A program made the translations under genes and the position numbers. Below the pieces are notes generated by a model. The model worked only from the letters and a program-made list of their open reading frames with translations. It was not told the origin of the DNA and did not search any database. 64,000 nt of DNA from Tissierellales bacterium (GTDB lineage: Bacteria; Bacillota; Clostridia; Tissierellales; Tissierellaceae). Shown here in pieces: positions 54,053 through 62,739 of this stretch; position 1 is the stretch's first letter; each line of letters opens with the position of its first letter. Where the stretch lies: assembly GCA_014360205.1 (NCBI GenBank), contig JACIXZ010000007.1, forward strand, positions 1 through 64,000, in the 5' to 3' direction.

Positions 54053-54610
54053 TTAAAAGCTAGGAGGAGTCATTGCCCAAACTGATATGCAATCGACTTC
54101 TCCTATATTTACATATCTGTGCGGCACCGTGCTATCGAAATATATGCTATCACCTTCATTTAGGGCGAAATCACCTTTTGCCGTTTTTATTAGAAGTTTT
54201 CCCTCAATTATATATCCACATTCTTCTCCGTCATGGACAATAAGTTCGTTTTGTAGTGAATCTCCAGGTTTAATAGTGATATATAAAAATTCTATTTTTT
54301 TATTTAAATTTGGCGATAGTAGTTCATATATTCCATTATTATTTGATACAATGAGCTTTTTCCTTTCTGATTTTCTAATCACTGAGCACCAATTTTTATC
54401 CCTATCAATAGCTTCATCTAATAAATAGCCTATGGACACATCTAAAGCTTGAGATATTTTCCATAATGTTACAATAGTTGGAGAAACAATGTTTCTCTCT
54501 ATTTGACTAATTAGACCTGAACTCAGTTTAGAATTTTTAGCTAAATCATTAATTGTCATATTTTTAGTTCTTCTTAACTCTCTTATTTTATTTCCAATAT
54601 TTATTTCCAT
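54053..54610 (-). CDS. XRE-family regulator with cupin domain
   Basis: A 185-residue protein: an N-terminal helix-turn-helix (about residues 5-60; IRELRRTKNMTINDLAKNSKLSSGLISQIERNIVSPTIVTLWKI) and a C-terminal cupin_2 domain (about 110-182, LIVHDGEECGYIIEGKLLI ... GDSIYFDSTVPHRYVN). The type senses small ligands, often amino acids or polyamines. ATG 54610 follows GAGGAG; ten upstream codons are unsupported. A perfect palindrome lies 53 bases upstream. The likely partner genes, DUF819 transporter and M19 dipeptidase, lie beyond an IS110 remnant. Confidence 0.88.
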   Translation of the reverse strand: MEINIGNKIRELRRTKNMTINDLAKNSKLSSGLISQIERNIVSPTIVTLWKISQALDVSIGYLLDEAIDRDKNWCSVIRKSERKKLIVSNNNGIYELLSPNLNKKIEFLYITIKPGDSLQNELIVHDGEECGYIIEGKLLIKTAKGDFALNEGDSIYFDSTVPHRYVNIGEVDCISVWAMTPPSF

Positions 54611-54662
54611 GTTACTCAACTCCTCGTATAATAAAGTCATAGTTTAAATACTATATTTTTTC

Positions 54663-54685
54663 TATCTCATAAGTCTTATGAGATA
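54663..54685. promoter_or_regulatory. Perfect palindromic site, probable XRE-cupin operator
   Basis: TATCTCATAAG and its exact complement flank a single T. It stands upstream of the XRE-cupin gene with no T run after it, so an operator is more likely than a terminator. Confidence 0.6.
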
Positions 54686-54880
54686 ATAATTGTACAGATA
54701 GAGGTCGTAGTTCAGCTCCTTGAAGTGTTGTCTTCCTTTTTAATGGTTACTCCTCTTCTTTACATCCATATGTGAATGAGCTGGATAATACCTAGTTACT
54801 TAATATCTAACGAGGTAGTATTGTGCAAAGTAAAGAGGTCCTAGACTTTATCTGTTAATATTTTAAAAGCTGGTGATTTT
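54686..54880 (+). other. Non-coding left end of the IS110 remnant
   Basis: About 195 bases with no ORF stand between the palindrome and the transposase start. In IS110-family elements the left non-coding end encodes a bridge RNA that guides recombination, so relics of one may lie here; no structure was confirmed. Confidence 0.35.
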
Positions 54881-56053
54881 ATGTTTTATGTTGGTATCGA
54901 TATTGCTAAGCAAAACCACGAAACTTCTATTATTAATTCTAAAGGCGAGATTCTTGATAAAAGTATTTCCTTTTCAAACTCTCAAGCAGGATGTGCTAAG
55001 GTAGTCTCTATGCTTGATAAAGTCCAAGCTTATTCCTCCAACGTTATTATTGGGATGGAAGCAACTGGTCATTACTGGGTTAGCCTTTATTATTTTCTGA
55101 TTGATCTAGGCTTTACTGTTTATGTTATTAATCCTATTCAATCTGATGCCTTTAGAAAAATGTATATTAGATAAACCAAAAATGATTCTAAGGATTCTTT
55201 TGTAATAGCTCAAATTATGCGTTTTGCGCAATTTTCATCTACTTTTTTAGCCGATGGAGATATTATGGCTTTACGTCAACTATCTCGTTATAGACTTGCT
55301 TTAGTAGATGAATGTTATATTGGAAACGCAAGTATATTTTTCTTTTAGATCAAGTTTTTCCTGAATACTCTAAGCTTTTTATGATACCTTTGGGGTTACT
55401 TCGAGAGAGTTTCTATCTAAATACCCTACCCCTGAAGACATGTTGTCCATAGATATAGACACTCTTGCAGAACTTTTATCGAAAGCAAGTAAAGGTCGAT
55501 TTGGTATTTCAAAAACTAATGAAATAAAAGAATTTACCTCTAATACCTTTGGAGTAAACTTTACTAAATATGCCTTTGCATTCCAAATTAAACAAATTAT
55601 TTCTCAAATTAACTTCATTGAAGAACAATTAGGAGAATAAAAAACAAAAATCTCAGAATATTATACCAAACTAATCAAGTTATCACAACTATTACAGGAA
55701 TTGGTGATGTGCTAGGTGCAATTATCATTGGAGAAATTGGTGATATTTCTCGTTTTGAATCAGCTTCACATCTGGTTGATTTTGCAGGACTAGATATAGC
55801 TCTAAAACAATCTGGAGATTTCATTTGAACACAGACTAAAATTTCAAAACTTGGTTCTTCTTATCTTAGTAGAGCAATTTGGTAGGTTGTGACTGTTGCA
55901 GCTTTTAAATATCCAGCATTATCTGTATATTATCACTTGCTTAGAGCAAGAGGAAAACATCATTTAACAGCTATAGGTGCAGTTGCTAGAAAAACGCGCA
56001 CATTATATTCGCTGTATTACGTGATAACAAACCTTATACCTGATATCAAATAA
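54881..56053 (+). pseudogene. IS110-family transposase, decayed
   Basis: The start MFYVGIDIAKQNHETSIINSKGEI with IIGMEATGHYW and VYVINPIQSDAFRKM is the RuvC-like DEDD domain of IS110 transposases. After TAA at 55172 the frame goes on (TKNDSKDSFVIAQIMRFAQFSSTFLADGDIMALRQL). Later parts include SKASKGRFGISKTNEIKEF, then ITGIGDVLGAIIIGEIGDISRF of the transposase_20 domain and ARGKHHLTAIGAVARK. At least two frameshifts and several stops (TAA 55638, TGA 55828, a later TAG) break it, so it is dead. Confidence 0.85.
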
Positions 56054-56394
56054 TAATAACTTACATAGCTTATCCTTCATCCTAAATTTTGAATATCCAG
56101 TTTAGGTTTATTTATTTTGTTTAATTTTACATAAGAACTTATCACAGGTTCTGTCAATAGTGATTTCCACCTAGACGGATTCTGAAAGAAATTCTACAAT
56201 TGCAAAGGCAAAATAAATTACATTACTGCTTGACATTAAATACCTGGTCTTATAGATATATTAACACATTATCTATCAAAATTTTATAAATAAAATTAAT
56301 AAAATAAATTTAATATATAAAAAAAATTTAATATATTGAATATTTTTAAACTTTTGTATATAATGTTGGTAAATAAATAAAAGGAGGTATTTTT
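56054..56394 (+). other. 341-bp intergenic region before the DUF819 gene
   Basis: The left part is probably the right end of the IS110 remnant. A promoter lies at 56336-56364 and GGAGG just before the DUF819 start. No ORF is seen. Confidence 0.5.
56336..56364 (+). promoter_or_regulatory. Predicted sigma-A promoter for the DUF819-M19 operon
   Basis: TTGAAT (56336-56341), 17 bases and a consensus TATAAT (56359-56364), about 30 bases before the start codon. Confidence 0.7.
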
Positions 56395-57606
56395 ATGGGA
56401 ACCATCATAAATGCAGACAATACTTGGGCTTTATGGGCAATTCTGGTGACTATAGCAGCTGTCAGTATTTATTTAGAACAAAATTACAAATGGGCTAGCA
56501 AAGTTACAGGAGCAATAATTGGGCTATTAATAGCTATGATACTGGCAAATTTTAATGTAATACCAACATCTGCGACAACTTATGATATAATCTGGGATTA
56601 TATAGTACCTTTGGCAATTCCATTACTGTTATTTAATGCAAATATTAAAAAGATATGGAAAGAAAGTGGTAGAATATTAGCTATATTTCTATTGACCTCA
56701 ATTGGAACCCTTCTAGGAGTTCTTATTTCATATTTATTACTTAAAAGCCAAATTCCAGATCTGTATAAGATGGCTGCAATTATGACAGGCTCTTATATAG
56801 GAGGAGGCGTAAATTTTGCTGCTATGGCTGAAGCATTTAAGACTGATCCAGAATGGATATCAGCATTGGTAGTAGCTGATAATTTGTTAATGGCATTGTA
56901 TTTTTTTGTTTTACTTGCAATTCCTTCAATTTCTTTCTTTAGAAATAAATATAATCACCCTCATATTGATGAAGTAGAATCAGGAATTACGGTTGAAGAT
57001 GGGGAAACATTATCAGCAAAGTACTGGGGAAGAAAAGAGATTTCTTTAAAAGACATCGCATTTGCCATGTCATTATCATTTTTAATTGTGTGGATATCTA
57101 CAGATTTATCTCGATATTTAGCTAATATTATTCCTACTGGGAACTTTTTTTTAAATTTAATAAATGGACTTTTTGGGAACAGATACTTATTAATAACTAC
57201 TTTCACAACGTTATTAGCAACCTATTTGCCGAATTTTATGTCGAACATAAAAGGGGCTGAAGAAATAGGAACTTTCTTAATATATATCTTTTTAGTTGTA
57301 ATAGGTGTCCCTGCATCAATTAAACTTATTATTACTAGATCCCCTCTTTTATTAGTATTTACTGGTATTATAGTTTTAGTAAATATGATTATTTCTTTAA
57401 CACTTGGAAAAATATTCAAGTTTAATCTTGAAGAAATTTTATTAGCTTCAAATGCTAATATCGGAGGACCGACAACTGCTGCGGCTATGGCTATTGCAAA
57501 AGGATGGAATAAACTTGTTGGACCGATTATACTTGCTGGTGTATTTGGATATATCATAGGAAATTATTTTGGAATATTAATGGGTAATATTTTACAATAT
57601 TTTTAG
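56395..57606 (+). CDS. DUF819 family membrane protein (probable transporter)
   Basis: A 403-residue protein with ten to twelve membrane segments and the DUF819 (YjcL) blocks: VPLAIPLLLFNANIKKIWKESGR, MTGSYIGGGVNFAAMAEAF and, near the end, LLASNANIGGPTTAAAMAIAKGW. The paired glycine-rich re-entrant-like blocks suggest a two-repeat secondary transporter. The following gene is an M19 dipeptidase, so a dipeptide or amino-acid-like substrate is plausible but not shown. Confidence 0.85.
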   Translation: MGTIINADNTWALWAILVTIAAVSIYLEQNYKWASKVTGAIIGLLIAMILANFNVIPTSATTYDIIWDYIVPLAIPLLLFNANIKKIWKESGRILAIFLLTSIGTLLGVLISYLLLKSQIPDLYKMAAIMTGSYIGGGVNFAAMAEAFKTDPEWISALVVADNLLMALYFFVLLAIPSISFFRNKYNHPHIDEVESGITVEDGETLSAKYWGRKEISLKDIAFAMSLSFLIVWISTDLSRYLANIIPTGNFFLNLINGLFGNRYLLITTFTTLLATYLPNFMSNIKGAEEIGTFLIYIFLVVIGVPASIKLIITRSPLLLVFTGIIVLVNMIISLTLGKIFKFNLEEILLASNANIGGPTTAAAMAIAKGWNKLVGPIILAGVFGYIIGNYFGILMGNILQYF

Positions 57607-57623
57607 GAAAGGGTGGAATTGCA

Positions 57624-58601
57624 TTGATATTTGATATGCATGGAGATATCTGGACTGATGTAACTGTAAAAAGAATGAATGGTAGTAAAAACATAATAAA
57701 GACTAATCATCTAGATAGATTTAAAAAGGGGAATATGCTTGGCGGAATATTTGTTGTTTGGATTGATCCTCCTCACGATAAAAGACCTTTTGATAGATTG
57801 ATTGAAAATTTAATAGAAATATCAAAGGAGATATTAGACAGTGATGATGTTATTTACATTGTTAAAGAAAAAGAAGATTTGGCAAAAGCGATAAATGAAA
57901 ATAAATTAGCTGTTGTCATGGGATTAGAGGGTTTAAGTTCAATTGATAAAAATATAGAGTTGATTTACCCATTATATGAATTTGGTTTTAGACATGCTAG
58001 TTTAACATGGAATGAAGAAAATAATTTAGCGACAGGTATAGATGGTGATGTATCAAGGGGGATTACAAATAAGGGGAAAGATGTAATCAAAATCATGGAA
58101 GATCTTAATATGATAATTGATGTATCACACGCTAATGAAAAGACATTTTGGGATATTGTAAATTGCACAAAAGGGCCAATAATTGCATCACATTCTAATG
58201 CGAAGGCGATATGTAACCATAAAAGAAATTTATCTGATGAACAGATTAAAGCTATTGGAGATAAAAAAGGCTTAATTGGAGTAAATTCTTTTCACAAATT
58301 TGTTCATCATGATAAAGAAAGACAAAATATTTTAACTTTAGCTGATCATATAGAACATATTGCTTATTTAATCGGAATTGATCACGTGGCATTTGGGTTT
58401 GATTTTTTTGATTATCTAAGTAGTGAATCAACTTCATCTTTTTCTGCTAATGATAGCAATGCAATTCCTGATATGAAAGATATTTCGCAAGTTTATAAAT
58501 TGATTGATGTGTTGCTGGAGAGAGGATTTAGCAATGAAGAAATTGATAAAATTAGTTACATGAATTTTATGCGATATTTTACAGAATTTAGAGATGCTTA
58601 A
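57624..58601 (+). CDS. Membrane dipeptidase (peptidase family M19)
   Basis: A 325-residue zinc TIM-barrel dipeptidase. The first metal pair is H-x-D in FDMHGDIWTDV, the bridging glutamate is in VVMGLEGLSSI, and further ligands lie in IIDVSHANEKTFWDI and IIASHSNAKAI; ALTWNEEN-type sequence (HASLTWNEENNLATG) is typical. No signal peptide is present, so it is cytoplasmic despite the family name. It cleaves dipeptides, including some with D-residues. TTG 57624 follows GGGTGG by seven bases. Confidence 0.9.
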   Translation: MIFDMHGDIWTDVTVKRMNGSKNIIKTNHLDRFKKGNMLGGIFVVWIDPPHDKRPFDRLIENLIEISKEILDSDDVIYIVKEKEDLAKAINENKLAVVMGLEGLSSIDKNIELIYPLYEFGFRHASLTWNEENNLATGIDGDVSRGITNKGKDVIKIMEDLNMIIDVSHANEKTFWDIVNCTKGPIIASHSNAKAICNHKRNLSDEQIKAIGDKKGLIGVNSFHKFVHHDKERQNILTLADHIEHIAYLIGIDHVAFGFDFFDYLSSESTSSFSANDSNAIPDMKDISQVYKLIDVLLERGFSNEEIDKISYMNFMRYFTEFRDA

Positions 58602-58628
58602 TAACAAATATATAGAATATTGTGGGTA

Positions 58629-58659
58629 ATTGGGATATAATTAAATATTATATCCCAAT
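58629..58659. promoter_or_regulatory. Inverted repeat upstream of the ferritin-VIT gene
   Basis: ATTGGGATATAAT and its exact complement flank TAAAT. Each arm contains a TATAAT-like -10, and no T run follows. It could be an operator for a metal-responsive regulator, or a weak terminator for the dipeptidase gene. Confidence 0.5.
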
Positions 58660-58679
58660 ATTTCTGTGGGGGTGATATT

Positions 58680-59567
58680 GTGAAAGATTTAGATTTCCTC
58701 GAAGCCGTAAAAAGAATGCAAGCAGATGAACTTATGGAGAGAGAAGTATATTTAAGACTTCTAAAAAACATAAACAATGAAAATGATAAAAATATTCTAA
58801 AGAAAATAGCTGATGAGGAATCAGGACATTATGAAATTTGGAAAAACTATACTAAAACAGATGTCAAACCTAACATGCTAAAAGTTAGATGGTATGTGTT
58901 TTTAGGTAGATTATTAGGATACACATTCACTGCTAAGATAATGGAAAAAAAATTAAATGAATTTAATCAGACAATTACTGAAGAATTCAAAGCTGAACTA
59001 ACTCATAAAATACCAGATATCGACATAATTTTAAAAGAAGAAGATGAACATGAAATGGAGCTACTAAGCATGATAGACGAGGAACGCTTTCAATATGTTG
59101 GCTCAATTGTTTTAGGCTTAAATGATGCTCTAGTTGAGTTTACTGGAAGTCTTGCTGGTTGGACTTTTGCTATGCAAAGCAATAGACTTGTGTTATTAGC
59201 AGGGATTATAGCGGGTATATCTGCAACACTTTCTATGGCATCTTCGGAATATTTGTCTACGAAAAACGAAGGTGGAAGAGATGCTTTAAAATCAGCAATT
59301 TATACTGGATTTGCTTATTTAATTACCGTTTTGTTGCTTTTGGTACCATATGCTATATTACCGGATAAAAGCTATAGTATAGCTTTGCTGATCATGATAG
59401 GATTAGTAGTTGCTATTATTGCTGCATTTAATTATTATATTTCTATTGCTAAAGATTTATCATTTAGAAACAAATTTAAAGAAATGGCTTCAGTGAGCTT
59501 GGGAGTTGCTGCAGTATCCTTTCTAATAGGTCTTTTAGTTAAACAATTTTTAGGTATTGATATATAA
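58680..59567 (+). CDS. Ferritin-like/VIT1 fusion, iron or manganese transporter
   Basis: The protein has 295 residues. Residues 1-135 form a rubrerythrin-like helical domain with E-x-x-x-x-Y and D-E-E-S-G-H motifs (ADELMEREVY, IADEESGHYEIW) and a late EEDEHEMELL, giving the diiron ligands. Residues about 140-295 are a VIT1/CCC1 domain with five membrane segments (GLNDALVEFTGSLAGWTFAM, MASSEYLSTKNEG). Related fusions (MbfA) export iron under stress. GTG 58680 follows GGGGGTGA. A metal-type palindrome lies just upstream. Confidence 0.87.
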   Translation: MKDLDFLEAVKRMQADELMEREVYLRLLKNINNENDKNILKKIADEESGHYEIWKNYTKTDVKPNMLKVRWYVFLGRLLGYTFTAKIMEKKLNEFNQTITEEFKAELTHKIPDIDIILKEEDEHEMELLSMIDEERFQYVGSIVLGLNDALVEFTGSLAGWTFAMQSNRLVLLAGIIAGISATLSMASSEYLSTKNEGGRDALKSAIYTGFAYLITVLLLLVPYAILPDKSYSIALLIMIGLVVAIIAAFNYYISIAKDLSFRNKFKEMASVSLGVAAVSFLIGLLVKQFLGIDI

Positions 59568-59591
59568 GTAATATTTGGATGGTGACAAACT

Positions 59592-61676
59592 ATGAATAAA
59601 CTTACTCGAAAATTTTATATATACGCGCTCATTATGGCATTGTTTGTCACCATTTTGAGTATTTTTGTATATAATTATTTAACGAATATTATCGAAAATC
59701 AAATACAATCAAGAGCTATTTTTGAAACTGAAAGTAAAATAAAGCTTATAGAATCTAATTTTAAAGTTCATGAGCAAGTAGTGGTAGATATAGAGTCTTT
59801 TATTAAGATTGAACCAACTAAAGAAGAAATTTTAAAATATTTAGAGATAGTTATGAAAGAGAGGGAACAATTCACTGCTGTTTACATAGGCACTGTAGAC
59901 GGCGAATTGTTAGCAGGAGAAGACTGGGAAATACCAGCAGATTATATAGTAAAAGAAAGACCATGGTATGTTAAAGCTGTGGAAGAAAATCAGTTGGTTT
60001 ATACTGAAGTATATCCTGATGCATATTTAAACACTTGGACTATAACTATAGCAAAGCCTTTTTATGATAGTTCTGGAGAACTAAAAGGAGTAATAGCTAG
60101 TGATATAGATTTAAATAAAATTTCGCAAATTTTGAATCCAATTAATGGAGAAAAAGAGGGGATAACTTTTCTTGTTGATTCTAAGGGGATGATAATTGGT
60201 CACGAATATTATAATGTAGATGTTACAGATGAAAGTATAGAAAAGATGACTATATACAATATACTTCCTGAATTCAATCCTAACAATAACTTCTATATAG
60301 AAAGAACTATTTTCGAAGAAAGAGATGGATTTTTATCATATTATTACATCAAATCTTTAAATATGTTTTTAGTAAATTTTGTGCCTGTAGCAGATACTTT
60401 AAAAGTTGGACAGCAGTTAATTTATACATTTGTTATTTTTGTTATAAGTCTTATATTTGTTATTTTATTCTTTTTTGTATTCGAAAGAAGAAATATCATT
60501 TATCCTGTTGAAAAACTAGTTGATGATATATTAAAAATTCCAATGGGGATAAATACAGATTATAAAATAAGTGAAAAAGATGATCTGCTTTTTGAAGTTA
60601 AAAAAACAATTAATGAATTATTAATAAATAAAAATGAATTGTTAAAGCAGATGGAAATTGCCCAAGAGGAAACTAATAAGATTGCCTTAACAACTGAAGC
60701 AATGCTTGCTATAAACAGAGCTGCAAATACAAATAAGGATATAAGTGAAATTTATGAACTCATACTAGAACAATCTTTAAGAGCTATTAAACATGCCAAA
60801 TTAGGGAGTGTTATGGTAAAAGAGGATAATATGTTAAGAGTTGTAGCGCATAGAGGATATCGTACTAGTGAAATTAAAGAATTTTCCTTACCAATAGAAG
60901 AAACATTTATCTATAGAGCTACAGATGGGAAATTAGACTCGGTTGCAATTATAAAAGATGTATCAGATTATGAAATATTTGTTCCTTTAGATACTACAGA
61001 AGGTGAATTTTATATAAAGTCTTCGATAATAGCACCATTATATGTAAAAAATGTATTTTATGGCTGTATAAATTTAGATGCAGTTTATGAAAATGCATTT
61101 GATGAAAATGATTTAAAGTTAATGGAATTTATTCAAACTAACACTGAAATTGCTATAAACAACTACATCATAAATCATGCTAATTTTTATTTAGCAACAC
61201 ATGATGCATTAACAGGTGTATATAATAGAAGTTACTTCAGCCAATTATTCGAAAGCTTTAAAGAAAGGGCTTTGAGATATAATGAAATTTTTCATTTAGT
61301 TATGTTTGATTTAAATAACCTAAAATATATAAATGATAATTTTGGGCATATTGCAGGTGATGAAGCTATAAAGACATTTGCTAAAAGGTTATCTGTTATT
61401 ATAAGGAAAAGCGATGTGTTTGCTAGATATGCAGGAGATGAATTTGTAGCAATTTTTCTAAATACTGATTATGATAATCTCAAAGAAAGATTAAATGAGT
61501 TACTAAGGAATATGGAACAGAATCCAATCATCGTAGATAAAGGGTCTGTAATAGTATCCTTTAGTTATGGTATTTCAACATTTAAAGAAGATTCAGTGGA
61601 ATTTGAAGGATTAATTAAGATTGCTGATAGAAGAATGTATGAAATGAAGAATGCGAACCGTAAAAAAAAGGAATAA
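59592..61676 (+). CDS. Sensor diguanylate cyclase (dCACHE-GAF-GGDEF)
   Basis: A 694-residue protein. Two membrane helices (about 10-32 and 280-302) flank an extracellular double-CACHE sensor (ERPWYVKAV, YPDAYLNTWTITIAKPFYDSSGELKGVIASDIDL). A cytoplasmic GAF domain (about 375-530) follows, then GGDEF from about 535 (THDALTGVYNRSYFSQL, FDLNNLKYINDNFGHIAGDEAI). The active loop is RYAGDEFVAIF, an AGDEF variant seen in active cyclases. No EAL domain. It would make c-di-GMP in response to an external small ligand. Confidence 0.9.
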   Translation: MNKLTRKFYIYALIMALFVTILSIFVYNYLTNIIENQIQSRAIFETESKIKLIESNFKVHEQVVVDIESFIKIEPTKEEILKYLEIVMKEREQFTAVYIGTVDGELLAGEDWEIPADYIVKERPWYVKAVEENQLVYTEVYPDAYLNTWTITIAKPFYDSSGELKGVIASDIDLNKISQILNPINGEKEGITFLVDSKGMIIGHEYYNVDVTDESIEKMTIYNILPEFNPNNNFYIERTIFEERDGFLSYYYIKSLNMFLVNFVPVADTLKVGQQLIYTFVIFVISLIFVILFFFVFERRNIIYPVEKLVDDILKIPMGINTDYKISEKDDLLFEVKKTINELLINKNELLKQMEIAQEETNKIALTTEAMLAINRAANTNKDISEIYELILEQSLRAIKHAKLGSVMVKEDNMLRVVAHRGYRTSEIKEFSLPIEETFIYRATDGKLDSVAIIKDVSDYEIFVPLDTTEGEFYIKSSIIAPLYVKNVFYGCINLDAVYENAFDENDLKLMEFIQTNTEIAINNYIINHANFYLATHDALTGVYNRSYFSQLFESFKERALRYNEIFHLVMFDLNNLKYINDNFGHIAGDEAIKTFAKRLSVIIRKSDVFARYAGDEFVAIFLNTDYDNLKERLNELLRNMEQNPIIVDKGSVIVSFSYGISTFKEDSVEFEGLIKIADRRMYEMKNANRKKKE

Positions 61677-61680
61677 ATGT

Positions 61681-62739
61681 ATGAAAAAGAATTCAAACAA
61701 AGTAAACAAAGCTATTATTTATGCAATTTTAGCTGCTATATTGTATGGAGTAAGCACGCCATTTTCTAAAATAATACTAACTGAGATTTCACCAACTTTT
61801 TTGTCGGCACTTTTATATTTGGGTGCAGGATTTGGAATGTTAATAGTTAAAATATTAACATTAAATATAAAATTTCAAAGTGAAGCAAAGTTAGATAAAA
61901 AAGATCTACCTTATGTAATTGCTATGATAGCATTAGATATCTTAGCGCCAATATTGCTTATGGTTGGACTTGTGAGAGCTAATCCATCTACTGTGTCATT
62001 ATTAAATAATTTCGAAATAGTTGCTACAGCGATTATAGCTTTAATATTATTTGGTGAGCAAATAGGAGGAAAAATGTGGCTGGCAATAGGATTAATTACT
62101 CTATCTTCTATGATACTTTCGCTGGAAAATATTGAGGAAATCAAATTTTCTATTGGAGCAGTATATGTATTGCTCGCAACTATTTCGTGGGGATTTGAAA
62201 ATAATTTTACTAGAAAACTTTCAGTAAAAAATCCGATAGATATAGTTATTTTAAAAGGTATAGGATCAGGGTTTGGAGCGTTACTTATAGCTAATTATTT
62301 ACAATCCATTAATTTAAATTATATTTATATAATTTCAGCATTATCGTTGGGATTTATGGCATATGGACTTAGCATATTTATGTATATAAAAGCTCAGAGG
62401 GATTTAGGAGCAGCTAGGACTAGTGCTTACTATGCTGTTGCACCGTTCATAGGAGTAATTTTTTCTTGGCTATTATTTGATGAACTCATTAATGTAAGAT
62501 TTATTGTTGCTCTAATTATAATGATAATAGGAGTGTATTTTAATATATCTGAAAATCATGAGCATGAGCATATACATAATAAAATGGTTCATGAGCACTC
62601 ACATAGGCACGATGACTTACATCATAATCATTTTCATGATTATGATGTAGTCGGAAGCCATTCACATGTACATGAACATGAAAATTTAGTACATTCTCAC
62701 TCGCATACTCCAGATATTCATCATAAGCATACCCACTAA
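61681..62739 (+). CDS. EamA/DMT family transporter with histidine-rich tail
   Basis: A 352-residue protein with ten membrane segments of the drug/metabolite transporter superfamily (two EamA repeats: AILYGVSTPFSKIILTEISPTFLSALLYLG; ISWGFENNFTRKLSVKNPIDIVILKGIGSG). After the last segment (ISEN) comes a cytoplasmic tail of about 60 residues, about a third of them histidine, made of H-E-H and H-S-H units. The tail suggests binding of divalent metal such as Ni, Co or Zn, either as cargo or as a sensor. ATG 61681 is chosen; the frame starts earlier inside the previous gene. It overlaps the facing amylase gene by four bases. Confidence 0.87.
   Translation: MKKNSNKVNKAIIYAILAAILYGVSTPFSKIILTEISPTFLSALLYLGAGFGMLIVKILTLNIKFQSEAKLDKKDLPYVIAMIALDILAPILLMVGLVRANPSTVSLLNNFEIVATAIIALILFGEQIGGKMWLAIGLITLSSMILSLENIEEIKFSIGAVYVLLATISWGFENNFTRKLSVKNPIDIVILKGIGSGFGALLIANYLQSINLNYIYIISALSLGFMAYGLSIFMYIKAQRDLGAARTSAYYAVAPFIGVIFSWLLFDELINVRFIVALIIMIIGVYFNISENHEHEHIHNKMVHEHSHRHDDLHHNHFHDYDVVGSHSHVHEHENLVHSHSHTPDIHHKHTH

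Noticed and set aside
55826-55828. In-frame TGA in the IS110 gene as selenocysteine, given the selenium genes in the window
   Set aside because: The gene also has TAA and TAG stops and frameshifts, and no SECIS-like hairpin is evident; it is simply a dead transposase.
56252-56261. CTTATAGATA before the DUF819 gene as a second XRE-cupin site
   Set aside because: It is only an imperfect half-site with no partner arm and lies in AT-rich DNA.
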